A DNA stretch of 64,000 bases. Origin: Puniceibacterium sediminis (GTDB lineage: Bacteria > Pseudomonadota > Alphaproteobacteria > Rhodobacterales > Rhodobacteraceae). The number at the start of each line of letters is the position of its first letter. The first letter of the stretch is position 1. A program made the translations under genes and the position numbers. The stretch covers positions 372,001 through 436,000 of the forward strand of contig NZ_FZNN01000001.1 in NCBI RefSeq assembly GCF_900188035.1, written 5' to 3'. Below are positions 49,289 through 62,450 of the stretch, one piece after another. A model generated the notes under the pieces. The model was not told where the DNA came from and did no database searches. It saw nothing but the letters and a program-made list of their open reading frames with translations.

Positions 49289-51240
49289 GCATCCTGAAAC
49301 GAACGCTTGGGACCTGCTATTACCCCGAGCATTGGCCCCGTGAGCAATGGGAAGAGGATGCGGCGCGCATGGCCGCGCTTGGCCTGACCTGGGTGCGCAT
49401 CGGGGAATTCGCCTGGGGGCGGTTGGAGCCAACGCCCGGCGATCTGCACTTCGGTTGGCTGGACGAGGCGATCGCGGTGCTGGGGGCGGCGGGCCTGCGT
49501 GTGGTGCTGGGAACGCCGACCGCGACGCCGCCGCGCTGGATGCTGACGCGTCATCCCGACATGCTGGCCGTCGATGATCAGGGTCGCCTGCGCGGGTTTG
49601 GATCACGGCGGCACTATTGCTTTTCCCATGCCGGATACCTTGAGGAATGTCGCCGCATTACCACGCTTTTGGCGCAACGCTATGGCGCGAACCCGCATGT
49701 TGCGGCCTGGCAGACCGACAATGAATACGGCTGCCATGACACGGTGATCAGCTATTCCGAGGCGGCGCGCGCGGCCTTTCGCGGCTGGCTGCGGATGGCC
49801 TATCCCGGGAATGGCAACGATGGAGATATCGGTGCGCTGAATGCGGCCTGGGGCAATGTGTTCTGGTCGATGGATTATGCGGATTTCGATGAGATCGACC
49901 TGCCCAACCTGACCGTGACCGAACCGAACCCGGCGCATGTGCTGGCCTTCCGGCGGTTTTCATCCGATCAGGTGGTGGCGTTCAACCGCGCGCAGGTTGA
50001 CATCATCCGTCAGCATTCTGCCGCACCCGTCAGCCATAATTACATGGGGCGGGTCACGGATTTCGATCACTTCGATCTTGGCGCTGATCTGGATATAGCC
50101 ACATGGGACAGCTATCCGCTGGGGTTTCTGGAGGATCGCGTCGGCGCCACGCCTGAACAGCAGCGCCATTTTGCGCGGCAGGGGGATCCCGATTTTCAGG
50201 CCTTTCATCACGATCTATACCGTGCGGTTGGCGCGGCGCAGGGGGCGCATGGGGCAGGGCGTGGCCGTTGGTGGGTGATGGAACAGCAACCCGGCCCGGT
50301 GAACTGGGCGCCGCATAACCCCGCACCGCTGCCCGGTATGGTGCGGCTCTGGACATGGGAGGCCTTTGCCCACGGGGCCGAGGCGGTGTGTTATTTCCGC
50401 TGGCGTCAGGCACCTTTCGCGCAAGAGCAGATGCACACCGGCATGCTGCGCCCGGACGGAGCCGAGGCGCAGGCGTTTCACGAGGCGGCGATGGTGGCGG
50501 CAGAACTGGCCGATGCACCCGACGTGGCGCAGAGGCAGGCGCGTGTCGGTCTGATCTTTGACTACGGTGCCGAATGGATGTGGCAGATTCAGCCGCATGG
50601 GGCGGGGCTGTGTTATTTCGATCTGGTGCTGCAGCATTACCGCGCACTGCGCCGACTGGGGCTGTCGGTGGATATCCTGCCGCCGAGCGTGCGGGATTTT
50701 GCGGGCTACGGGCTGGTGCTGGCGCCGGGGCTGATGGTGGTGCCGGACGATCTGAAGGCGGCGCTGAGTGCCAGCGGGGCGCAGGTTCTGATCGGGCCGC
50801 GCACTGCCGCACGGGACGGGGAATTCCGTATGCCGGTGCCGCTGCCCCCGGCGTGGAATGGGCTGGATGTGACGGTTTCGCGGCTGCAAAGCCTGCGGGC
50901 GGACATGCCGGTGCCGCTGGCTGGCGGCGGGGCAGTCACAGGCTGGCTGGAGGAGTTGGAAGGCGGGGCGGAGGTTGTGCTGCGCACTGCCAGTGGTGAT
51001 GCCGTGGCGATGCGCGCAGGCAAGGTGACCTACATGGGTGGCTGGGGCGACGGCGAGGCGTTGAGGCTGCTGTTGTCAGAGCTATGTGCGTTGGCGGGGA
51101 TCGCCGTGCAGGAGCTGCCCGAAGGGGTGCGCATCCGTGACACCGGGACGGAGCGGTTCTGGTTCAACCACAATCCGCATCCGGTGGATACGCCCGTGGG
51201 CGCGTTGCCGGTGGCCGGGGTGTTGCGCGTTCCGGTCTGA
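49285..51240 (+). CDS. beta-galactosidase, glycoside hydrolase family 42
   Basis: A 651-residue GH42 enzyme. CYYPEHWPREQW marks the N-terminus. The acid/base is E147 in TDNEYGC and the nucleophile E333 in MEQQPGPVNW; trimerisation and C-terminal domains follow. It starts with GTG overlapping the lactonase TGA (GTGA). There is no signal peptide, so it cleaves imported beta-galactosides in the cytoplasm. With the alpha-galactosidase it lets the locus use both anomers. It is the last gene of the operon and meets the SH3 lipoprotein gene tail to tail. Confidence 0.93.
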   Translation: MSILKRTLGTCYYPEHWPREQWEEDAARMAALGLTWVRIGEFAWGRLEPTPGDLHFGWLDEAIAVLGAAGLRVVLGTPTATPPRWMLTRHPDMLAVDDQGRLRGFGSRRHYCFSHAGYLEECRRITTLLAQRYGANPHVAAWQTDNEYGCHDTVISYSEAARAAFRGWLRMAYPGNGNDGDIGALNAAWGNVFWSMDYADFDEIDLPNLTVTEPNPAHVLAFRRFSSDQVVAFNRAQVDIIRQHSAAPVSHNYMGRVTDFDHFDLGADLDIATWDSYPLGFLEDRVGATPEQQRHFARQGDPDFQAFHHDLYRAVGAAQGAHGAGRGRWWVMEQQPGPVNWAPHNPAPLPGMVRLWTWEAFAHGAEAVCYFRWRQAPFAQEQMHTGMLRPDGAEAQAFHEAAMVAAELADAPDVAQRQARVGLIFDYGAEWMWQIQPHGAGLCYFDLVLQHYRALRRLGLSVDILPPSVRDFAGYGLVLAPGLMVVPDDLKAALSASGAQVLIGPRTAARDGEFRMPVPLPPAWNGLDVTVSRLQSLRADMPVPLAGGGAVTGWLEELEGGAEVVLRTASGDAVAMRAGKVTYMGGWGDGEALRLLLSELCALAGIAVQELPEGVRIRDTGTERFWFNHNPHPVDTPVGALPVAGVLRVPV

Positions 51241-51262
51241 TCCGCAGGGGGGCGGAACGCCG

Positions 51263-51565
51263 CTACATTTCGCGCAGATAGGCCCAGGAAACATACCCTT
51301 TGAGCCCGCGCGCCCGATCCAGATAGACTTTGCACCAGCGGGTGCCGCCGGTCTGCTGGCAGCTTTGAACCCACAGGACAGTGCCATTGGGCAGGCCTAC
51401 GATCACGATGTAGCCTGTTCCGGGGCCTGCGCGCATTTTCAGCATGTCGTCGTCTTCGACGCCGATCACTTCGAACCGGCCAAGCGATGCGCCGGTTGCA
51501 GGTTCAGAGCCCGTGCACGCCCCAAGCATAAGTGTTGCCATCGCGGCAAAGATTGCTTTGCGCAT
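51263..51565 (-). CDS. small SH3-domain lipoprotein
   Basis: A 100-residue protein with a lipoprotein signal (lipobox LGAC, Cys near residue 17) and one bacterial SH3 type 3 domain (MLKMRAGPGTGYIVIVGLPNGT; WCKVYL; GYVSWAYLREM at the end). Such proteins sit in the cell envelope and may bind peptidoglycan. The ATG at 51565 follows AGGAGA with good spacing; a longer frame to 51784 overlaps the next gene and is rejected. The function is unknown; it is downstream of the glycogen operon on the same strand, 112 bp away. Confidence 0.85.
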   Translation of the reverse strand: MRKAIFAAMATLMLGACTGSEPATGASLGRFEVIGVEDDDMLKMRAGPGTGYIVIVGLPNGTVLWVQSCQQTGGTRWCKVYLDRARGLKGYVSWAYLREM

Positions 51566-51677
51566 CGGTTTCTCCTGTTTTCTGCCTCGGCCATGATTGT
51601 AGCCTGTCAAAGCGCCGAACGGAACCGCCGCTTGTTCACAGAATGCGACATTGTCGGCGCTCTGACGGGACAGGCAT

Positions 51678-54044
51678 TCACCCCTTGCGCGTGAACACCA
51701 GCGCCATTGAATCCCGCAGCACGATCGGGCCGCTGAGGTAATCGGGGCCAATACCCGGTGAGCGCAGGGCGCAGTGCCAGCCAAAGCCTTCGGTGCCGGG
51801 AACGCCCAATAGCAGAGGGTCGATATCGGGGGTGGGTTTGCCCTCCATGTGGAGGACGCTGTAGACCTGTTCGCCGTCCGGGCCGTGGCGCAGTGAGGTG
51901 AACAGGGTCCGTCCGTTCAGCGGTTCCACATAGCCGAAGCGATCCCGGGGGCCGTAATTGTCACGCAGCCATGGCCGGGCCGCACGGAAATTGCGCAGGG
52001 CCAGAGTATAGGCCGACTGCACCGGGTCCAGCCCGGGCAGCGAATGCGAGATGTTGCAGTAATCGTGCATGTCATCCATCCACGCCCGCGCCACCTGTTT
52101 CAGCGTGGCGACGGTGTAGTGCGGGCCGGCCAGTTTGGGATCGGTGGCGTTCAGCAGGCGGGCGATATCCTCAAGATCGTATCCCGTCACCTCGACCAGT
52201 GCGGGCAGGAATTCGCAGAACCGGGCAAGGTCGGCGCGGGTTTCATAGCCCAGTTCCTTGAGGCGGCGGAAGTTGGACGGGATCGAATAGCTGTATTCGT
52301 CCACCTGCCACTTGAGGCTGATCGCCTCTTCGGCCACGACCTTGACGCCGTATTTGTCATCCTGATTGCGGATGAAGCCCCAGGAACTGCGGGCCATGGC
52401 GTTGAGGAAATCCATCGGTACGCCCGGCAGGGCAGCATAGGTCAGGGTGTGGACAGCGGGGTTGTCATAGGCCTTGTCGAGGATCTCCATCCGGCTGTGG
52501 CCGAGGCCGGTATTGATGTTCATTTCCGGTGACACCTGCGTGCCCCGGCGCAAGGTATCGTGGTTCGACGTGCCCGAAATCCAGTTCGACCCGACCGACA
52601 GGCATTCGCGGATGCGCCAGTATTTGCTGAGCCAGAAGGTATAAAGGAACGGCGTGTTGTGGGCGAATGTCAGAGGTCCCCACTGGAACACATCATCGTC
52701 GCGCTGCTTTTCGATCACTGATCGGTAGGTCGAGCTGAGTTCCCAATCTTCGTCCGGCCAGGGGCGGCCATCCTCAAAAATGAACCAGGGACGGTACTGC
52801 GTACCGGCGACGTCCTGCACGATGTCGGCCATGCTTTGCAGGTAATCGTCGTCATGCACCATGACCTGCGCGCTGGGGTCCCAGAATTTGAAATCCTGCG
52901 CGCCGTCGACACGCACGCCATCGGCGCCGAAATTCGCCTTGCGGCGCTGCATTTCCAGCAGGATCGCGCGCACGGCGGGGTTCTGATAGTCAAGGTTCTG
53001 GCCGTACATGTTCGGCCCGGCAAAGAAATGCGGGTTCAATGCGTTCAGCCCCTGATTGTCGGAATGGCCATAGACCACGTCGAATACCAGTTTCTTGGGC
53101 TTGCCGGGGAAATTGTGCAGGACACTGGCGAAATCGACCAGCTCATCCGGGCGACCGGTTTCCAGCAGCACGGGGTTCACGGCGGCCATGCCGGAAATCA
53201 CGATGTCATAGCCCCAGTTCGTGGTGTCGGGGCGGTAAAGCGAGACTGTGACGCCGGTTTCGGTATCATCGGTTTCCTGCCAGAAGGCGGGGCCGGTTTC
53301 GTAGACGGTTGTGGGTTCGACCGGAAGCAGCTGCACGGAATCGTAGCCCATGAACAGCTGGTCGGCGGGTTCCAGCGGCAGGTCGTGTGATACGCGGCTG
53401 GCCAGACGTTCGAACTGCCGGGTGAGCGAGGCGATGGTGCCGCCCGCCGTGGCCGAGGGCACATGGATTTGCAGGATGTTCGAGGGCGGGCCGAATTTGT
53501 GCGGTTTACCGCCCTTCAGGTTTTCGAAATAGCCGGTGTCGGTGCGCCCGGCCTGCAGGGCGTCGATGTCGTACAGTTCGGCCGGGGCCATGACGCCAAA
53601 GGGCAGGGACATGGCCAGCGGGTCAAGGATACGGTGCCAGGTGCCGTCACTGTCGCGCCATGTGAGGGCGTAGAAATCACCGATCTGACGGCGTTTGCCC
53701 GCGATCATGCCCCGCACGGCAGTAAAGCAGTGTTCGTCCAGGCGGATCACCGGGAGCAGGCTGCGTTCGAAAGCGACATCCTGATGCGCGACGGTCAGAT
53801 CAAGCGGCACTGTGGGTGCCAGAACCTCAAGGAAAACATCGCCCGTGGGCACGCGGTTTTCGGCAAGTTCCGGCACCCAGAAACCGAAATAGGCGATGTC
53901 GCCGTCGATCTGTCCGCCCAGCTGTCGCGCGATCTGCTGTTCCGCGTCGAAACGGGTTTCGGCAGTCATCAGGGTCTGGTGGCAGGCCTCGGCGCGGGCC
54001 TGCGCGGCCTGTTCATCAAAGGAAATGCGGTCGTTGAGGGGCAT
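51678..54044 (-). CDS. GH13 glycosidase, putative glucosylglycerol hydrolase
   Basis: A 788-residue cytosolic glycosidase. GH13 motifs are present: region I DVVYGH (322-327), nucleophile D380 in GVRVDGAQDF, acid/base E424 in FIFEDGRPW, and H495-D496 in TSNHDT. The long N-terminal part and spacing do not match GlgX, TreZ or sucrose phosphorylase; the closest family that I recognise is glucosylglycerol hydrolase (GghA), which splits the osmolyte glucosylglycerol. It follows pgm by 21 bp, at the end of the glg operon. That would link turnover of a compatible solute to glycogen metabolism. The family name is probable, not certain. Confidence 0.65.
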   Translation of the reverse strand: MPLNDRISFDEQAAQARAEACHQTLMTAETRFDAEQQIARQLGGQIDGDIAYFGFWVPELAENRVPTGDVFLEVLAPTVPLDLTVAHQDVAFERSLLPVIRLDEHCFTAVRGMIAGKRRQIGDFYALTWRDSDGTWHRILDPLAMSLPFGVMAPAELYDIDALQAGRTDTGYFENLKGGKPHKFGPPSNILQIHVPSATAGGTIASLTRQFERLASRVSHDLPLEPADQLFMGYDSVQLLPVEPTTVYETGPAFWQETDDTETGVTVSLYRPDTTNWGYDIVISGMAAVNPVLLETGRPDELVDFASVLHNFPGKPKKLVFDVVYGHSDNQGLNALNPHFFAGPNMYGQNLDYQNPAVRAILLEMQRRKANFGADGVRVDGAQDFKFWDPSAQVMVHDDDYLQSMADIVQDVAGTQYRPWFIFEDGRPWPDEDWELSSTYRSVIEKQRDDDVFQWGPLTFAHNTPFLYTFWLSKYWRIRECLSVGSNWISGTSNHDTLRRGTQVSPEMNINTGLGHSRMEILDKAYDNPAVHTLTYAALPGVPMDFLNAMARSSWGFIRNQDDKYGVKVVAEEAISLKWQVDEYSYSIPSNFRRLKELGYETRADLARFCEFLPALVEVTGYDLEDIARLLNATDPKLAGPHYTVATLKQVARAWMDDMHDYCNISHSLPGLDPVQSAYTLALRNFRAARPWLRDNYGPRDRFGYVEPLNGRTLFTSLRHGPDGEQVYSVLHMEGKPTPDIDPLLLGVPGTEGFGWHCALRSPGIGPDYLSGPIVLRDSMALVFTRKG

Positions 54045-54065
54045 GGCCGCTCCTTCAGGCTTGGT

Positions 54066-55709
<1,644 letters not shown>

Positions 55710-57609
55710 TTAGCGCCCGTGGCGCTTCATCACGGCGGCGGCTTTGGCCAGCCGGGGGTCTTTCAGTAATTCATCGGGGCCAGCAGGCAAACGCTGGCGC
55801 CAGTTGGGGTATTCTGTGGTCGTACCGGGCAGATTGGGTTGTTCGGTGATGCGCAGGATATTCTCGATCTGCAGCGCTGCAACCCGCGATGCGCTGCGGC
55901 CAAGGTGATCGTGCATGCTATCCACATCGTCGGGCGCGGTGTCGCTCGTCTTGGCGGTGTCACGGTCGAGTGCGGCCACCTCTTGCCCGCGCCAATCAAG
56001 GGCTGATTGCGCAGGTTCCGGGTCCATGGTCCCCAGATCGCGGCGCAGGGCGATTTCGTGTCCTTCGCGCCAGCCGTCCCATGTTGGCAGGTCATGGGTG
56101 GAAAAGCTGGCGATGGTCGCCTGCGGATAGCTGCGCGGGCTGCGGAAACGCGGGGTTTTGCGCCCGTTCTGTTCAAAGATCGTCAGGCGGCAGCCAAGGA
56201 TGCCAGAGGCGGCAAGCGCCTTTTGCAACCCGTCGGGGATATTTCCCAGATCCTCGCCCACGACTACGGCACCGGCGCGGGCAGCTTCGATCCGCACGAC
56301 TGCCAGCATCGCATCCAGCGGCATCTGGACATAGGCACCGGGCGCACCGTCGGGCACCCAGAAGGCGCGGTCAAAGCCCAGGATATGGTCGATGCGCAGC
56401 ATGCCCGAACTGCGGAACTGGCGGCGCAGGGTTTCGGCAAGGGCGGCAAAGTGCCCGTCGATCAGCGCCTGCGGGTTGAACGGGGCGAGCTGCCAGTTCT
56501 GGCCATCCTTGGAAAACGCATCCGGCGGCGCGCCGAGCGAGGCGCCAAAGGCAAAGCTTGTGCGATCCTCCCATGTTTCGGCGCCATGCGGATGGGTGCC
56601 GACGGCAAGATCAAGGTAGAGACCCAGCGCCATGCCGCTGTCGCGGGCGGTGCGGGCCGCCTGTCCAAGTTGTTCTTCGGCCATCCATTGCAGCCATGCG
56701 TGAAACCGCAGGCGTGGGCCAAGGTCGCGGGCGGCCTGCGCCACGGCGTCGCTGTCGGGATTTTGCAGGTCAGCGGGCCAGAGGTTCCAGTAGGCGCCGT
56801 GGCGTTCGGATAGGGCCTGATGGGTGGCAAATGTCTGTAACGGCGCACCTTCGCGGATCAGGTATGCCTCGAATGCGGCGGGGTCGGCGGTCTGGGTGTA
56901 GGCGTGATAGGCCCCTTCGAGCGCGGATAGGCGGGCGGGAATGTCGTTGGGATAATTGATCAGGGGATGGCCCTGCAGCGGTACCTCGTCGGGGACGTGC
57001 AGGTGCAGGGTGGACAGGCGGCGGCGGTGTGACGGCGTGTAGGGGCTAAAGCCGCTGGGATCAGCGGAAAAACCGGCGTGGACCGGGTTGATGCCCAGAA
57101 AGGCCGCACCAAGATCGCCCAGCCCCTGCGCCATATGGCCAAGGTCGTGGTAGTCGCCGATGCCACCCCGTGCGGCGCTGCGCAGACCCGCCAGCGGCAC
57201 GATCAACCCCCAAAGCCGCGGCGGCAGGGGCAGGCGGGCGGGGGCGACCAGCAGGGTGGTCTGCACCGCGCCCATGTGCAGGACATGACGGCCCATCGGC
57301 AGGGAGGGCAGGCGTGGACCGCGTCCCTGCTGGCTGTGCCCGTCTTCGCGCGTGATGTGCCATTCGGCGTCTTCGGGGATGGGCAGGGTCGTGGGGCGGT
57401 CCGGACGGCAGACGTGCCAGCGGGGCAACGCCTGCGCCTGAGACGCCAGATGCCGCGCCAGTTCCTGCGCCTCGGCATCGTTGGCGACAGGGTGCCCCAT
57501 GGCGGTCAGCAGCGCCTGCGCCGTGTCCCGAGAGGTGTCGCGCCTGGTTCCGGTCTGGTCGACGTAGCTGGGAACCACACCAAGGCTGACCGCCAGATCT
57601 GTCAGGGCT

Positions 57610-57617
<8 letters not shown>
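55710..57617 (-). CDS. malQ: 4-alpha-glucanotransferase
   Basis: A 635-residue GH77 amylomaltase. GLYLDLAVGTHPHGAETW, the nucleophile Asp in LRIDHILGFDRAFW, the acid/base Glu in VVGEDLGNIPDG and STHDLPTWDGW are the family motifs. It transfers maltodextrin segments released during glycogen breakdown. It starts with GTG, overlapping the glgX stop by 8 bp, and lies between glgX and pgm. Confidence 0.93.
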
Positions 57618-59699
<2,082 letters not shown>

Positions 59700-59703
<4 letters not shown>

Positions 59704-61112
59704 GGGACCTTCTTGAGAGTCTGATAAAGCGCGGCATAGGTACGGGCTGACTGGTCCCAGCCGACGGGATGCGCCATCGCGTTCTCCATCATCTTCTGCC
59801 AGTCTTTGCGGTTCTGCCAGAGCGCGCACATCCGCATGAGCGCAACGCGCAGGCAGTTAGCTGTCACGGGGGCGAATTGAAATCCGGTGGCGACGCCGGC
59901 AGCCATTCCCGCAGGACTGGCGGGGATCACAGTGTCGGCCAGACCGCCGGTCAGGGCGACCAACGGCAGGGTGCCAAAGCGCAGCCCGTAGAGCTGGGTC
60001 AGCCCGCAGGGTTCGAAGCGCGATGGCACAAGGATGACATCGCCACCAGCGATCAGATCGTGGGCCAGCGCCTCGTCATAGCCGATGCGCACGACCACGC
60101 CGGAATAGCGCGTGGCGGCGTCACGAAAGCCGGATTCCAGCCGTGCATCACCCGATCCGAGCAGTGCCAGTTGCGCACCGGCATCCAGCAGGGTGGGCAG
60201 GACGTTCAGCAGCAGGTCGAGCCCCTTTTGTTCGGTCAGGCGGGAAATCACGACGCAGAGCGGGCCGTCGCTGGGCGGCAGGCCGATCTCTTTTCGCAGC
60301 GCTTTGGTGCGGGCGGCCTTGCCCTTGGGGGACTTGTAGGGCGGGGACCAGGCGCCAAGGTCGATGCCATTCAGGATGCCGGTCAGATCGGCCTGACGTT
60401 CGCGCAGCACCCCATCAAGGCCCATGCCGAATTCCGGCGTCATCAGTTCGGTGGCATAGGTCGGGCTGACCGTGCTTATCTTGTCAGCGGTGACAAGCCC
60501 GGCCTTCAGCGCGCTGATCTGGCCATAATATTCAAACCCGCCGGGATTGTAGGACGTGGCGGGCAGGCGCAACGCGTCAAGCCGGTTGGCGGGGGCAAGG
60601 CCCTGAAAGGCGATGTTGTGGATGGTCAGCAGCGTGCCGACGCGATCCGCCGCACCCATTTCGCGCAGGTAGACCGGGGCAAGCCCGGCCTGCCAGTCGT
60701 GCAGGTGCAGCACCTCGGGCGACCAGCCTTCGATGCCGTTGGTGCCGATATGGGCGGCGGCCCAGGATAGTGCGGCAAAGCGTTCGGGATTGTCGGGCCA
60801 GTCCTTGCCATCCGGGGCAAGGTAGATCGAGCCGGGGCGATCATAGAGGTGTGGCGCGTCCAGAACGTACAGAACCTGATCCCCCAGCGCACCGCGTCGC
60901 AGAGTTGCGGGGCCGCCAAAGAGATCGCCCAGATCGGTGACCACCTTGGCGCCTTTGACCCCGGCCATGACGGCCGGATACCCGGGCAGAAGAGTGCGCA
61001 TGTCGACACCACATTCCGCCAGCGCAGAGGGCAGTGCGCCCACCACGTCTGCAAGGCCGCCTGTCTTGACCAGCGGGACACATTCGGACGCGACGGACAG
61101 GACTCTGGTCAT
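59700..61112 (-). CDS. glgA: glycogen synthase
   Basis: A 470-residue GT5 ADP-glucose glucosyltransferase. [13 protein letters not shown] near residue 15 is the ADP-glucose loop, and [12 protein letters not shown] and [21 protein letters not shown] are the C-terminal donor-site motifs. It extends alpha-1,4-glucan chains. The ATG at 61112 overlaps the glgC stop; a longer frame to 61184 runs into glgC. Confidence 0.95.
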
Positions 61113-62374
61113 AGGGCGGCGGCCCTTTTGTTCAGCATGTTCTGGGTGATAAGGGTGACGCCTCCTTCGGAAACGCGGAACCATTTTTTATCCTCGTCCG
61201 GGTCTTCTCCGACGATCAGACCCTCGGGGATATGCACACCGCGATCGATCACCACCTTTGTCAGCCGGGCCGATCTGGCGACGTTCACATAAGGCAGCAC
61301 CACCGCCTGATCGAGCGAGGCATAGGAGTTGGTGTGGACCTGGGTGAACAGCAGCGAATTGCGGATTTCTGTCCCCGAGATGATGCAGCCGCCCGACACC
61401 AGCGAACTGATCGCGACGCCGCGCCGGTTTGCCTCGTTATGGATGAACTTGGCGGGGGGGACGGATTCCGAATAGGTCCAGATCGGCCATTCGGTATCCC
61501 ACATGTCCAGTTCCGGGGTGAAATCGGTGAGGTCGAGGTTCGCCTTCCAGAAGGCATCGACGGTGCCCACATCGCGCCAGTAGGCCGGGGCCTGCGGGGT
61601 TGCACGTACGCAGCTGTCGGTAAACCGGTGCGCCTGCGCCTTGCCGTTTTTCACGATCTCGGGGATCAGATCGTTGCCGAAATCATGGCTGGAATTCGGA
61701 TCTTCGGAATCCCGCACCAGCAGATCGCGCAGGAATTTCCAGTTGAAGACATAGATCCCCATCGATGCCAGCGTGACACTGGGATCGTCCGGGGTGCCCG
61801 GCGGATCGGCGGGTTTTTCCAGGAACGAGGTGATGACGTCATCCTTGTCCACATCCAGCACACCAAAGGCCGATGCCTCGGCGCGCGGTACGGTCAGGCA
61901 ACCGATGGTCACGTCAGCGCCGGAATCGACGTGGTGCTGGATCATCAATTCGTAATCCATCTTGTAGATGTGATCGCCCGCGAGGATCAGCACATAGTCC
62001 ACGTCATAGCTGTCGACGATATCGATGTTCTGGGTCACCGCATCAGCGGTGCCACGGTACCACGCCTCATCCCCGCCGCGCTGCGATGCGGGAAGGATGT
62101 CGAGGAATTCGTTCCGTTCCGCCCGGAAGAAGTTCCAGCCGCGCTGACAATGGCGGATCAGCGAATGCGCCTTGTACTGGGTTGCGACGGAAATCCTGCG
62201 GATGCCGGAATTCACCGCGTTGGACAGGGCAAAGTCGATGATCCGGGTCTTGCCGCCGAAATAGACGGCCGGTTTCACCCGACGGTCGGTCAATTCCCGA
62301 AGCCGCGATCCCCGCCCCCCAGCGAGTACGAATGCCATGGATTTGCTGGCGAGCCTGTTGCTTGAAAGTGTCAT
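61109..62374 (-). CDS. glgC: glucose-1-phosphate adenylyltransferase
   Basis: A 421-residue ADP-glucose pyrophosphorylase. [20 protein letters not shown] is the nucleotide loop, GTADAVTQN and [10 protein letters not shown] are active-site segments, and a left-handed beta-helix with [14 protein letters not shown] forms the C-terminus. It makes ADP-glucose for glgA and is normally the allosterically controlled step. The ATG at 62374 has a strong GGAGGAG upstream; the frame to 62416 is not needed. Confidence 0.95.
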   Translation of the reverse strand: MTLSSNRLASKSMAFVLAGGRGSRLRELTDRRVKPAVYFGGKTRIIDFALSNAVNSGIRRISVATQYKAHSLIRHCQRGWNFFRAERNEFLDILPASQRGGDEAWYRGTADAVTQNIDIVDSYDVDYVLILAGDHIYKMDYELMIQHHVDSGADVTIGCLTVPRAEASAFGVLDVDKDDVITSFLEKPADPPGTPDDPSVTLASMGIYVFNWKFLRDLLVRDSEDPNSSHDFGNDLIPEIVKNGKAQAHRFTDSCVRATPQAPAYWRDVGTVDAFWKANLDLTDFTPELDMWDTEWPIWTYSESVPPAKFIHNEANRRGVAISSLVSGGCIISGTEIRNSLLFTQVHTNSYASLDQAVVLPYVNVARSARLTKVVIDRGVHIPEGLIVGEDPDEDKKWFRVSEGGVTLITQNMLNKRAAAL

Positions 62375-62400
62375 TGGTGGTCTCCTCCCCTTTGTGTGGC

Positions 62401-62414
62401 GGCCCCGTGGGGCC
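62401..62414 (-). promoter_or_regulatory. hairpin between glgB and glgC
   Basis: GGCCCC (62401-62406) pairs with GGGGCC (62409-62414) over a 2-nt gap, in the only gap of more than 70 bp in the glg operon. There is no T-run on the minus strand. It may stabilise or process the mRNA between glgB and glgC. Confidence 0.35.
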
Positions 62415-62450
62415 ACCCGTCTCTCACACCAGACCGAATTTCATTCGTTC

